A stretch of 64,000 nt of DNA from an uncultured Collinsella sp. (lineage in GTDB: Bacteria; Actinomycetota; Coriobacteriia; Coriobacteriales; Coriobacteriaceae), in NCBI GenBank assembly GCA_958413895.1, contig CATYVQ010000001.1, positions 136,572 through 200,571 on the forward strand, written 5' to 3'. Of the stretch, positions 53,702 to 62,647 are shown in pieces (positions within the stretch are counted from its first letter, which is position 1; every line of letters begins with the position of its first letter). The notes beneath the pieces were generated by a model. The model made no database searches, had not been told where the DNA came from, and saw only the letters and a list, made by a program, of their open reading frames with translations. Position numbers and translations under genes: made by a program.

Positions 53702-54865
53702 CTAATACAAGCCCGCCTCGCGAATGGCCTCGACAGCCAAAGCGATCTGGTCGGGCGGCAAGACCAGCGCCATGCGCACGTGCCCCTCGCCCGAAGGACC
53801 AAAGCTCGCGCCCGGCGTCACCACAACGCCGGCCTTCTCCATAAGCTCCTCGCAAAACGCCATGGAATCGGTGCGACCACCGGGAAGTTTGGCCCACACA
53901 AACATAGAGCCATGCGCGTTGGGACGCTCCCAGCCCAGGCCCTCAAGACCGTCGCACAGGGCATCGCGACGCTCCTGGTACTTCAGACGCTGCGCCTCGA
54001 CCTCATCGCGCGGACCATTCAGGCACGCGATGGCGGCCTGCTGGATCGGGAAGAACATACCAAAGTCGATCTGGCCGCGCAGCTTGGCAAAGGCAGAGAC
54101 CACGTCCTCGCGACCGACCAAAAAGCCAATACGCGCACCGGTGACGTTAAACGACTTGGAAAGCGAGAAGAACTCCACGCCCACCTCAAGCGCACCGGGA
54201 TACTGCAAAAAGCTTCCGCCCGGCTCGCCGTCGAACACGATGTCGGAGTACGCGTTGTCATGAACGATCAGCAGGTCGTGCTCGCGGGCAAAAGCGATGA
54301 TCTCCTCGTAGACCTCGGGCGTGCCCACCGAGCCGACCGGGTTCGCGGGCAGCGACACGATCATGTACTTGGCACGATCGGCCACCTCGGGATCGATGCC
54401 CGCCACATAGGGCAGGTAATTGTGCTCGGCAACCAGCGGATAGTACTCGAGCTTGGCATCGGCGATCTTCGCACCCGCCTCAAAGACCGGGTAGCACGGA
54501 TCGGGCACCAAGATGGTGTCACCCGGGTCGAGCAGGGCCAGACCCAAATGGCCTACGCCCTCCTGCGTGCCGTTGCACGACTGCACCATGGACGGCGTAA
54601 TGCCCGAAACGCCAAAGCGACGCTCGTAGTAATCGCACACGGCTTGCTTAAGCTCAGGCAGGTCGCGCAGGGCGTACTTCCACATCTCGGGATCTTGGGC
54701 TGCCTGCGTGAGCGCCTCGACCACGTGGTCGTACGGCTTAAAGTCGGGCGTGCCCACGCTCATGTTGTAAATGGTCTTGCCCTGAGCCTTCAGCGCGAGA
54801 AGCTTGTTGTTGAGCGAAGCGAAGACCTCCGCGCCAAAGCGGTCGAGACGCTGCGATGCCTGCAT
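53702..54865 (-). CDS. PLP-dependent aminotransferase, diaminopimelate/PatA-like
   Basis: A 387-residue fold-type I aminotransferase with YNMSVGTPDFKPYDHVVEAL, CNGTQEG, PANPVGSVGT and the PLP lysine in SLSKSFNVTGARIGF. It resembles LL-diaminopimelate and N-acetyl-diaminopimelate (PatA) aminotransferases, which would fill the step between DapH and the deacetylase in this window; that is inference. The start at 54865 follows AAAGGTGG; 20 bp upstream is a strong terminator. Confidence 0.8.
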   Translation of the reverse strand: MQASQRLDRFGAEVFASLNNKLLALKAQGKTIYNMSVGTPDFKPYDHVVEALTQAAQDPEMWKYALRDLPELKQAVCDYYERRFGVSGITPSMVQSCNGTQEGVGHLGLALLDPGDTILVPDPCYPVFEAGAKIADAKLEYYPLVAEHNYLPYVAGIDPEVADRAKYMIVSLPANPVGSVGTPEVYEEIIAFAREHDLLIVHDNAYSDIVFDGEPGGSFLQYPGALEVGVEFFSLSKSFNVTGARIGFLVGREDVVSAFAKLRGQIDFGMFFPIQQAAIACLNGPRDEVEAQRLKYQERRDALCDGLEGLGWERPNAHGSMFVWAKLPGGRTDSMAFCEELMEKAGVVVTPGASFGPSGEGHVRMALVLPPDQIALAVEAIREAGLY

Positions 54866-54884
54866 GGTGCCACCTTTCGATATG

Positions 54885-54915
54885 AAAAACGCGGCGCTCC
54901 GACAAGAGCGCCGCG
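54885..54915 (-). terminator. Terminator between nadE and the aminotransferase
   Basis: Perfect 10-bp stem CGCGGCGCTC/GAGCGCCGCG followed by TTTTTC on the minus strand. It lies only 20 bases before the aminotransferase start, so it may also attenuate that gene. Confidence 0.8.
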
Positions 54916-54983
54916 CGATACGGGCCATCAGATTGCAAAAGTGTAACGCTTGCAACCCCCGTATTGGTTCAATTTAGCCAACC

Positions 54984-56984
54984 TTAGTCAATTGGATTGA
55001 GCGCGTCGATCTGCGCAAGCCACAGACGCGAGCTGGCGTCACTCGGCATACGCCAATCGCCACGCGGGCTGAGCGTCACCGAGCCCACCTTGGGACCATC
55101 GGGCAGGCAGCTGCGCTTAAACTGCTGGGCAAAGAAGCGACGGTAGAACGTACGCAGCCACGTGTGGACGGTCTTGGCGTCGTAGACACCCTCGAAGCTC
55201 TTGAGCGCCATGCGGTAGATCTTGCCCGGCTCAAAGCCAAAACGCAGCAGGTAGTAGAGGAAGTAGTCATGCAGCTCGTACGGGCCCACCAAATCCTCAG
55301 TCTTCTGCGCAATCTCGCCGTCGCCCGTGGGCGGCAGAAGCTCGGGGGACACCGGCGTATCGAGGATGTCGAGCAAGACCTCGGCAATACGCCCGCCAAA
55401 GACATCGGCGGCATAGCGCACCAGATGGCGCACAAGCGTCTTGGGCACGCTCGCATTGACGGCATACATGCTCATGTGGTCGCCGTTATAGGTGGCCCAG
55501 CCGAGCGCCAGCTCCGACAGGTCGCCGGTGCCGATGACAAAGCCGCCAGCCTGGTTGGCCAGATCCATCAGAATCTGCGTACGCTCGCGCGCCTGGCTGT
55601 TCTCGTAGGTCACGTCCTGCACGGCCGGATCATGCTCGATATCCTTAAAGTGCTGCTCCACGGCAGCATGGATCGAGACCTCGCGGAAGCTCACGCCCAA
55701 GTCGCGAGCGAGCGACTCGGCATTCGACTTGGTGCGATGAGTCGTGCCAAAGCCGGGCATGGACACGGCTGTGATACCGGTGCGCGGCAGCCCCAGCGAA
55801 TCAAAGGCACGCACGGTCACAAGCAGCGCCAGCGTGGAGTCCAGGCCACCCGAAAGGCCAATCACCGCAGCCTTGGTACCCGTATGGGCAAGGCGGGTCT
55901 TGAGGCCGGCGGTCTGCAGGTCGAGGATGGTCTCGCAACGCTCGGCCAGGTCGCCATGGTCAGCCGGCACAAAGGGCGCGCGGGGGAAGACACGGTCAAT
56001 GTCGAGTGCATCGCGCAGGACAGGCTCGTCTGCCAGCACGCCCTCAAACGAAAACTCAACGGTCGTGGCCTCCGGAGCATCGTCGGTGCGCGTCCACGTC
56101 GTCGAGCGACGGCGCTCGGCAACCAGGCGGTCAAGGTCAACGTCGGCGATGGCCATATCGCAAGTGAGGAGCTTCGTCGCGGCGAGCTTCGAACCGTTTT
56201 CGTAGACGAGGTTCTCGCCCGCAAAGACCATGTCGGTCGTGGACTCGCCCTCGCTCGCATCTGCATAGGCATAGGCACAGTACAGGCGCGCACTCTGATT
56301 GGAGATGAGGCTGCGGCGATAGTCTGCCTTGCCGATAATCTCGTCCGAGGCCGACGGGTTGAGAATCACCGTCGCACCGGCAAGCGCCATCTCGGTCGAA
56401 GGCGGCGCCGGTACCCACAGGTCTTCGCAGACCTCCACGCCCAGCACCAGGTCCTCGGCGCCCTCATCACAGCAACGGTAGATAAGCCCCGAGCCAAGCG
56501 GCACCGGACCCTGGCCGGCAAATTCGACCCAAACGGGATCAGTGGGCGCCGGAGCAAACCAGCGGCGCTCGTAAAACTCGCCATAGTTGGGCAGATACTT
56601 CTTGGCCGTGAGGCCCAACAGCTCGCCCGCGCAGCACACGGCGGCGCAGTTGTAGATATTCTCGGCAACCGCAACGGGAAGACCGATGGTAAAGACAATC
56701 GGCAGCTCACGAGTCTCATCGAGGATATGCACCAGAGCAGTCTCGCAGGCATGCAGCAGCGTGCGGTTATGGAACAGATCGGCCGCGGTATAGCCGCATA
56801 AGTTGAGCTCGGGCAGCACCAGAGCACGAACGCCGCGCTCGACAGCCGCGCGAACAGCCGCTAACGCAACCTCGGCATTGCCCTCGACATCGGCCACGCG
56901 AATCTTGGGCGAGGCCGCCGCCACACGCAAAAAGCCATCGTTCTTATTAGCCGAAACGCAGCATTGCCTTGTTGATCTGGACAC
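54984..56984 (-). CDS. nadE: Glutamine-dependent NAD+ synthetase
   Basis: A 666-residue two-domain enzyme. Residues about 20-300: nitrilase-type glutaminase with Glu (LPELNLCGY), Lys (KKYLPNYGEF) and Cys (GVEVCEDLW). Residues about 350-640: NAD synthetase with the PP-loop GLSGGLDSTLALLV and TGDLSELALGW. It amidates nicotinate adenine dinucleotide using glutamine. The start is a GTG at 56984 with AAGGGG upstream. Confidence 0.95.
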   Translation of the reverse strand: MSRSTRQCCVSANKNDGFLRVAAASPKIRVADVEGNAEVALAAVRAAVERGVRALVLPELNLCGYTAADLFHNRTLLHACETALVHILDETRELPIVFTIGLPVAVAENIYNCAAVCCAGELLGLTAKKYLPNYGEFYERRWFAPAPTDPVWVEFAGQGPVPLGSGLIYRCCDEGAEDLVLGVEVCEDLWVPAPPSTEMALAGATVILNPSASDEIIGKADYRRSLISNQSARLYCAYAYADASEGESTTDMVFAGENLVYENGSKLAATKLLTCDMAIADVDLDRLVAERRRSTTWTRTDDAPEATTVEFSFEGVLADEPVLRDALDIDRVFPRAPFVPADHGDLAERCETILDLQTAGLKTRLAHTGTKAAVIGLSGGLDSTLALLVTVRAFDSLGLPRTGITAVSMPGFGTTHRTKSNAESLARDLGVSFREVSIHAAVEQHFKDIEHDPAVQDVTYENSQARERTQILMDLANQAGGFVIGTGDLSELALGWATYNGDHMSMYAVNASVPKTLVRHLVRYAADVFGGRIAEVLLDILDTPVSPELLPPTGDGEIAQKTEDLVGPYELHDYFLYYLLRFGFEPGKIYRMALKSFEGVYDAKTVHTWLRTFYRRFFAQQFKRSCLPDGPKVGSVTLSPRGDWRMPSDASSRLWLAQIDALNPID

Positions 56985-57110
56985 TGGAGCCCCTTCTACC
57001 CTGAGATTCAGTCTAACGGACGTTCACATATCTCTAACTAGCCAAAGCAACCTCCCAGTTTACTGAGAGGCCAACCTGTGCTAAGAGCATGTATTTCAAA
57101 AATATCTTTA

Positions 57111-57147
57111 ATTAAAAAAGGAGAAATCGATAATCGACTTCTCCTTT
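57111..57147 (-). terminator. Terminator of the radical SAM/peptide operon
   Basis: A 13- to 14-bp stem AAAGGAGAAGTCGA/TCGATTTCTCCTTT (one G-U pair) followed by TTTAATT on the minus strand, 25 bp after the small peptide stop. It closes the AT-rich island. Confidence 0.85.
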
Positions 57148-57171
57148 AAGCGAGGCAAGTAAATTCCGAAA

Positions 57172-57282
57172 CTAATGGCAGAATTTATCCATGTAGTCCT
57201 CAAAGTCGAACACTTCTACCACGACGCCCTCTTCCTGAGACTCTTTCAGTTGCTCCAAGAGATCTTTATTAATAACGTCCAT
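57172..57282 (-). CDS. 36-residue candidate precursor peptide
   Basis: ATG at 57282 follows GAGGAGG, and that ribosome site overlaps the stop region of the radical SAM gene 13 bp upstream. The peptide starts MDVINKDLLEQLKESQEEG, a helical, acidic leader-like part, and ends VVVEVFDFEDYMDKFCH. It is too short for routine gene calling. Position at the end of a radical SAM-exporter operon, with its own strong site and a terminator after it, fits a RiPP precursor whose C-terminal aromatic/valine-rich half would be modified. No homologue is recognised. Confidence 0.7.
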   Translation of the reverse strand: MDVINKDLLEQLKESQEEGVVVEVFDFEDYMDKFCH

Positions 57283-57295
57283 GCAGAAACCTCCT

Positions 57296-59383
57296 CTATC
57301 TAATCAATTGTAGTATATCTGCTTTCATGCAATTATCAACCAACTTGTTTAATTGCTCCTCGTTTGTCGATAGTCCCTCTTTTTTCAAAATGTCGCGCAC
57401 CTCGTTCTTAGTAATCGGCTTTTCAAACAACGAAAGCAAAGCGAACGAAAAATCATTAACCGCACACATTCTATGGGTGGCACAACTCAGCAGTACTCTT
57501 AACCCCTCTTTTGAGCGTCCGACTTCTTTAACAAACGAACTTTTAACCAATTGAAAACCATTATCGTGCATTACATAATCGGCATCGATATTTGTATTCA
57601 GCAATCCATAATGCAACAGTTCTTCTATCGCCCTTGTCAGCTCGAGGTCGCCCTGATCAAGAATAAGAGAAATGCTACAATCGGCCTCCAATAAACGGGC
57701 CAACTTAAGGTATACCAACTGGGAAACAGCATAGACATGATGGTATTCAGAATTATAGAAGTAGGCAAATGGCTCAACGAGCACGACAGAGGTCTTGGAA
57801 TCCAGCCAGATTCGATCAGCTGGATTTAGACTAGTTAGCCGTCGCTTTACTTTGGTCAAATGTCCCTTATACCTGACAGCGTGAATAGAATCTAGGATCC
57901 AGGTCACCTCTGAAATATGAAGCCGCTGGGGCAAGTCAATTGTGTCGCTACCGTTTATGACCTCTTGCATATAAAAATCAATATGATGCTCATCAGATAA
58001 GGATTTTGCTTCATTTAAAGTTAAACCAGTGCCTGAAACATAATCCACTTCGAGGCGCAAATCCTCATATTGGGACTTCGGCATTACAGAGACACCATAC
58101 TTATCGGGATGATTCCAAACATCCGACCCCATAACGAGACCAAAATTCGTAAATCCTCTCGTGGAATATGGAACACCACATACCTGTTTTGAATAATTCA
58201 AAACATTCTCTGTATAAGCTAAGGTGTTCAGAGCCTCTTCTTTAGTTTCGGTCGGAAAGCCAATCATAAAGAATAGATGAACAGGAATACCCGCATTGAG
58301 ACAATCATGGATATTGCGATCAATCCAATCAACTCTCGTGTTCTTCTTCATTAGATCAAGAACTCTTTGGTTGTATGACTCGAGGCCAAACTGAATCTGC
58401 CTACATCCACTTTGGTATATCTTGTTGAAAACGTCTGTACTTAGGGTTGGAGAGAACCTCGTTTCTCCATGCCAGAAAAACGTTTTTCCCGATGCGTTTA
58501 TTTCATCCGCGAGTTGCTCCATTCTTTTGCCTTCGAATGTTTCATCCACAAAAGAGAAAACTCTCGTGCCGTATTTTTCATTTAACCGACACATTATTTC
58601 AAATACTCTCGATATAGGCATCTTTCGGTAACAACCACCGGTAGCACCGGGAATGGTGCAGAAGGCGCAATGATTAAAACACTGCCTAGAGGAATAAACC
58701 GGCAATATTAACTCAGGCATGAAGTATTTAGAAAGGGCGAAGCCATCGAAATCGGGAACTGTATCGTTGATAAATGTTTGCTCAATCCGATGGTTTTTAT
58801 ATATCTTTCCACCTTTAGCATGGCAAAGGTTTGGAACACAGTCGAGATTGTCATCACCAGAGTCAAGAGCCTCAAGAAGACGTGCAAGCGGCTCTTCGCC
58901 GTCATACATCATTATCGAATCAATGTATTCAAAAAAGGGATGCCATTCTTTCATGCAGTCATCTGCTAAACGAGTAATGTAATTGCCGCCCAATGAGACG
59001 TGTTTAACAGATGGACATTCTTCTTTAATCAGTTTCGCTAACGTAACTGCAGAAATCAATTGGAAACAGCCGCTCACCGAAATCCCAATAAACTCGATTT
59101 TTTCCCTCTGAATACGCTTAAGAAAGGCAGTTTCATAGAAGGAAATAAACGGATTATGCAGGGTATCCGCAAGCGATTTCATTATTTCTGGTGTCGAATA
59201 ATAATCATAGGGCAGATCTATGGAGTTGAACGTGTATTTAACTCCATATGAGACGTGATTTATGATATAGAGTGCATTTCTAAAAATGTTTTCAGCATAT
59301 TGTCTTTCTTTCAGATCGAAGTATCTCTTCGATCTGAAAATATCTTTTGCCTCGTCAACATTAAGTGCTGACTTTTGTATCAA
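57296..59383 (-). CDS. Radical SAM enzyme with B12-binding domain, main part
   Basis: A 695-residue protein. Residues about 90-190 are the C-terminal half of a cobalamin-binding fold (FIGISVSGCFQLISA, HVSLGGNYITR). Radical SAM cysteines are Cys235, Cys239 and Cys242 (CFNHCAFC). The last 100 residues look like a small winged-helix/PqqD-like peptide-recognition domain (FSFALLSLFEKPITKNEVRD). The start is a TTG overlapping the stop of the preceding 78-codon ORF, which holds the missing first part of the B12 domain. AT-rich codon use differs from the host. It probably methylates or crosslinks the neighbouring peptide. Confidence 0.85.
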   Translation of the reverse strand: MIQKSALNVDEAKDIFRSKRYFDLKERQYAENIFRNALYIINHVSYGVKYTFNSIDLPYDYYSTPEIMKSLADTLHNPFISFYETAFLKRIQREKIEFIGISVSGCFQLISAVTLAKLIKEECPSVKHVSLGGNYITRLADDCMKEWHPFFEYIDSIMMYDGEEPLARLLEALDSGDDNLDCVPNLCHAKGGKIYKNHRIEQTFINDTVPDFDGFALSKYFMPELILPVYSSRQCFNHCAFCTIPGATGGCYRKMPISRVFEIMCRLNEKYGTRVFSFVDETFEGKRMEQLADEINASGKTFFWHGETRFSPTLSTDVFNKIYQSGCRQIQFGLESYNQRVLDLMKKNTRVDWIDRNIHDCLNAGIPVHLFFMIGFPTETKEEALNTLAYTENVLNYSKQVCGVPYSTRGFTNFGLVMGSDVWNHPDKYGVSVMPKSQYEDLRLEVDYVSGTGLTLNEAKSLSDEHHIDFYMQEVINGSDTIDLPQRLHISEVTWILDSIHAVRYKGHLTKVKRRLTSLNPADRIWLDSKTSVVLVEPFAYFYNSEYHHVYAVSQLVYLKLARLLEADCSISLILDQGDLELTRAIEELLHYGLLNTNIDADYVMHDNGFQLVKSSFVKEVGRSKEGLRVLLSCATHRMCAVNDFSFALLSLFEKPITKNEVRDILKKEGLSTNEEQLNKLVDNCMKADILQLIR

Positions 59384-59616
59384 CTCGATGTTAATTGAAC
59401 ATTCGAACTAAACGAATCCTTTGATTCCCGATACCTTTTACAGCACTCTTCGACATGTCTAAAAGATAGGAGGTCATCGTAAAATTCCACGTTTAAGTCA
59501 ACAATGTCAACTTTGTATTGTTCAACCTCTTGAAGATATGACTTCAAAACAGGCAAGGCAAGATACGGCCCCACTGGACTCCATCCTGGGGGAAATACTA
59601 AAAGCGTTTTAGGCAT
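59380..59616 (-). CDS. N-terminal fragment of the B12-binding domain
   Basis: A 78-residue ORF starting MPKTLLVFPPGWSPVGPYLA, the usual first strand and loop of B12-binding radical SAM proteins, then KVDIVDLNVEFYDDLLS. Its TGA overlaps the TTG start of the main radical SAM ORF (TTGA); the second frame is at -1 relative to it. Either the protein is made in two coupled pieces, or a frameshift or indel split one gene. It begins eight bases after the MFS stop. Confidence 0.75.
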   Translation of the reverse strand: MPKTLLVFPPGWSPVGPYLALPVLKSYLQEVEQYKVDIVDLNVEFYDDLLSFRHVEECCKRYRESKDSFSSNVQLTSS

Positions 59617-59623
59617 ATCAACG

Positions 59624-60811
59624 TCACATCTTTCGCAAATAATTCAATTGAAACACAACTACCATCATAATTGAAAATACACCAAGTCCTGTAACGAGAA
59701 TTGAGAACATCGCGATGCTCGTGAACAGCGAAACAAGGAGTGTTGAAATAACAACAGCAACCGATTGCAAAGACTCCCTAATTGAAAACAGGCCTATCGA
59801 TTCAGATCCGTCTCTCGCCAAATCCTGCAGCGATGTTATGAGAAGCACATCTTGAATGGCGTTTCCGGCACCGACGATAAAAAGGAAAATAAACGATATC
59901 CCAGACGCATAGCGATAGCCAAACGCCAGATACGCACCGAGCGCAAGATACGTCACAAAACAATATGATTTAACGCAATCGGAACCACTGATTAAACGAC
60001 CATATATTGTATTTCCGAACAACAGTCCGATTGTAAGACTGCTCTGAAGGAATCCGTATTGTATCGATGACGAGTCAAATTGCAATTGCGCTATAGCTGG
60101 CAAAAGAGAATTCAGAGAGCCGAATGCCACGCCACTAGAAATATCGATTAATAGGAAACCAATTGCCAAGTGCTTCGCGCTAAGATCACTAAATGCAGTC
60201 CTGTATTTTTCATTTTTGCTTATCCCCTCTTTATCATTAACCTCGATAACCGACGGAACATCTCGCAGCAACCAGAACGACGCGGCAAAAGATAGCGCGT
60301 CTAATGCAAGAACAGCCTCCGCCCCAAATTGAGCGACAACAAAACCGCCGGCAACTGGCCCCAGAACCATCATCAAATTCTGCAGAAACCCAAACGAATT
60401 ATTAATTACGTCGCGATTGATACTATTCGTATTGGCTCTTAACAACGAGTAAAAGCAGGGCATTTCAACCGTTCGGCAAAGCGATACCGCGCACGTAATA
60501 GCAAACATACTCCATTTACTATCAACAAAAATATAGCAAACGAATAATCCCGCGCGAATTAAGTCTGCCAATCTCATGGCCTGCAGTGTCCCGATACCCA
60601 TCTTCTGAGGCAGCTGCGCGAGCGCAACTGAAAACAGAGAGGGGGCAAATCTGCAGCAGACCATCAAAGCAGTTGCAGAAACATCGTGAGTTACCTCGTA
60701 AATCAGCATTGGCAAAGCAATATTCGCACACCAATTGCCTATTTCGCTTATCCCTCTAGCAATATATAGGACCCGAACCGGACGGCTAGCTCTCAATACC
60801 GTGAACATCAC
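59624..60811 (-). CDS. MFS exporter in the radical SAM operon
   Basis: A 395-residue, about 12-segment MFS protein of the macrolide-efflux/EntS-like subgroup: YIARGISEIGNWCANIALPM at the start and LRANTNSINRDVINNSFGFL mid-protein. It starts inside the 3' end of the DUF2087 gene (26-bp overlap) with GAGG upstream. In this operon it is the natural candidate for export of the modified peptide. Confidence 0.85.
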   Translation of the reverse strand: MMFTVLRASRPVRVLYIARGISEIGNWCANIALPMLIYEVTHDVSATALMVCCRFAPSLFSVALAQLPQKMGIGTLQAMRLADLIRAGLFVCYIFVDSKWSMFAITCAVSLCRTVEMPCFYSLLRANTNSINRDVINNSFGFLQNLMMVLGPVAGGFVVAQFGAEAVLALDALSFAASFWLLRDVPSVIEVNDKEGISKNEKYRTAFSDLSAKHLAIGFLLIDISSGVAFGSLNSLLPAIAQLQFDSSSIQYGFLQSSLTIGLLFGNTIYGRLISGSDCVKSYCFVTYLALGAYLAFGYRYASGISFIFLFIVGAGNAIQDVLLITSLQDLARDGSESIGLFSIRESLQSVAVVISTLLVSLFTSIAMFSILVTGLGVFSIMMVVVFQLNYLRKM

Positions 60812-61067
60812 GATTAACCTCGTATTTCAGGCCTCGTTCATCCCTTAATAGGAATCCATAATCAACCAAATACCGCCTCAACACGGCATAATCAGGATAG
60901 AGCTGTGAAAGCACACGATTAACCTGAAGCTCCGTATAACTTGTATTTAATTCAAAGAAAGAGACGGCCCATAGCAGCATGATTCTTTTATAGCTTTCCT
61001 TTTTTGGAATTGAAACCAGCTCGCCATTCTTGAGAAATCGTTTTTTAAAGTCTATTAGCTCATCCAT
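60786..61067 (-). CDS. DUF2087 domain protein
   Basis: A 93-residue protein that is essentially one DUF2087 domain: FLKNGELVSIPKKESYKRIM and LYPDYAVLRRYLVDYGFLLR. The domain often sits behind a DNA-binding helix-turn-helix in ArsR-like regulators; here it stands alone. First gene of the operon, overlapping the MFS gene. It may be a regulator or part of the modification machinery. Confidence 0.85.
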   Translation of the reverse strand: MDELIDFKKRFLKNGELVSIPKKESYKRIMLLWAVSFFELNTSYTELQVNRVLSQLYPDYAVLRRYLVDYGFLLRDERGLKYEVNRDVHGIES

Positions 61068-61167
61068 TCACATCCTCCATTTCATACGCATCTAATACTA
61101 AAAATGCATACGCTTTAGGTCATCGCATTCGGCTTCTTTATTCGAACTAAACTCGAACTAATCTTAA

Positions 61168-61386
61168 TTATTTGCTCAAACACTCTTCGAAAGCTCGTTT
61201 TTCACTCTGAGTAAAATACCCTTCCCAGTCAGTCCACGAACAGGAAGGCAACTCACAACGAGCGGAGTCGAAGCCCTCTGCCGTCGGTCGCTCAAAATGC
61301 ACGATAACCTTTTCGATATCGCCATCTGTAATCAGGTCAGAATGAATGACCTCGGTACCGTCTTCGAATGTCATATACGGGTACAT
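61168..61386 (-). CDS. 72-residue conserved hypothetical protein
   Basis: Starts MYPYMTFEDGTEVIHSDL with GAGGTGG upstream; a longer frame to 61425 has no site. The stretches VIVHFERPTAEGFDSARCEL and SEKRAFEECL look like a family of short proteins seen in Firmicutes and Coriobacteriia, function unknown to me. It lies 100 bp upstream of the DUF2087 gene on the same strand and could belong to the island. Confidence 0.55.
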   Translation of the reverse strand: MYPYMTFEDGTEVIHSDLITDGDIEKVIVHFERPTAEGFDSARCELPSCSWTDWEGYFTQSEKRAFEECLSK

Positions 61387-61561
61387 CACGTAAACCACCT
61401 CGCAATCGTAAGTCCAGTTTAGCATCAAGCTATTTCGCCAAAGACAGCAAGCCCCCCTTGATGAGTTGATGGTATCTGTTAAATGTCACGTACGATTCAC
61501 ATCTGGTGGGTACCCTGATGGCTACACGAAACGAAGCAGATTAGCACCGGGAGGACCCCGT

Positions 61562-62512
61562 ATGACAACCAAGTACACCGACGCGCCGCGCACGCGCGTC
61601 ATGACACCGGCCGCGCTCAACAACGGCGTGCACGAGAACCATTCCATCGGACAGACCATGGCCATCGCGCCCAAAAAAGGTCTGTTCGACGACATTTCCA
61701 TTCCCCAGATCATCGCCGGCGCCGCAGCCGCCGCCACGAGCGTCGCGCTTGCTTCCAAGATTGGTATCGCTGGTTCAGTAATCGGCGCCGCCGTGAGCTC
61801 GGTCATCACCGTTGTGTCCTCGCAGGTCTACCGCCACTTTATCTCTGCCAGCGCCGAAGCCCTCAAAGGTACGCACGCCGCCGCCGACTATCCCGCCGGC
61901 GCCTACGAGCCCGTTGAGTTTAATGCCGAGGAGCACCTGGGCGGCGCCGCGACTACGCAGGAGATGCGCCAGATTGCGGGGCGCGCGACCACGGCACGCG
62001 TCGCCCCCGACAGCTTGCGCGCCAAGGCGGCGGCAGAGCGCAGCCAGACGCAAAAGAAGGTCATCGTCTTCTCGATCGCCATCGCCATCGTCGCGGTCAT
62101 CGCCTGCGCCGGCGCCATCCTTATCACCACCGCCGGTGAGGGTCTGGGCGAGCGCCCCGAGCCGATTCTGTCGTCGCGCACGACGGAAAGTGATGCAAAT
62201 GGCAACACCCATTCGCAAGACCAGCAGGCACAGACGGACGGCACGCAAGACAGTTCCACCCCTGCCGATTCGTCCTCGAACACCCAAAACCAATCGCAGA
62301 GCACCGATTCCTCTACGTCCAACAGCGGCACGCCGTCCGGCACGACCGACTCAAGCCAAACGACTGACGGCTCTCAGCCGAGCACGGGCGGCCAGACAAG
62401 CGACACCACGTCGGGAACGGGCACAGCAGACAGCAACAACAGCAATTCGAGTGGCACCACATCGGGCACGACATCTGACAGTTCAAGCCAAGGCACGACA
62501 TCGGGCAACTAG
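61562..62512 (+). CDS. Membrane protein with long Ser/Thr-rich tail
   Basis: A 316-residue protein. A basic N-terminal part, a hydrophobic stretch (IIAGAAAAATSVALASKIG to SSVITVVSS), a second membrane helix near residues 155-180 (VIVFSIAIAIVAVIACAGAI), then about 130 residues almost entirely Ser, Thr, Gly, Asn and Gln. The tail is predicted to lie outside the cell and may be glycosylated. No catalytic motif. GGGAGG precedes ATG. Confidence 0.7.
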   Translation: MTTKYTDAPRTRVMTPAALNNGVHENHSIGQTMAIAPKKGLFDDISIPQIIAGAAAAATSVALASKIGIAGSVIGAAVSSVITVVSSQVYRHFISASAEALKGTHAAADYPAGAYEPVEFNAEEHLGGAATTQEMRQIAGRATTARVAPDSLRAKAAAERSQTQKKVIVFSIAIAIVAVIACAGAILITTAGEGLGERPEPILSSRTTESDANGNTHSQDQQAQTDGTQDSSTPADSSSNTQNQSQSTDSSTSNSGTPSGTTDSSQTTDGSQPSTGGQTSDTTSGTGTADSNNSNSSGTTSGTTSDSSSQGTTSGN

Positions 62513-62542
62513 GCGCTGCATCCCCAGATAGGCAACCTGTAC

Positions 62543-62577
62543 AACGGGCGCGAATCGATATCGGTTCGCGCCCGTTT
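62543..62577 (+). terminator. Terminator of the Ser/Thr-rich protein gene
   Basis: Perfect 12-bp stem AACGGGCGCGAA/TTCGCGCCCGTT followed by TGCC, 31 bp past the stop. Confidence 0.7.
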
Positions 62578-62647
62578 GCCTTGAGTGCCGCCATGGCAAA
62601 CGCTATGCGATGGTAAGATGCATTGGTGTGTAAAGAGGAGATTTGCC

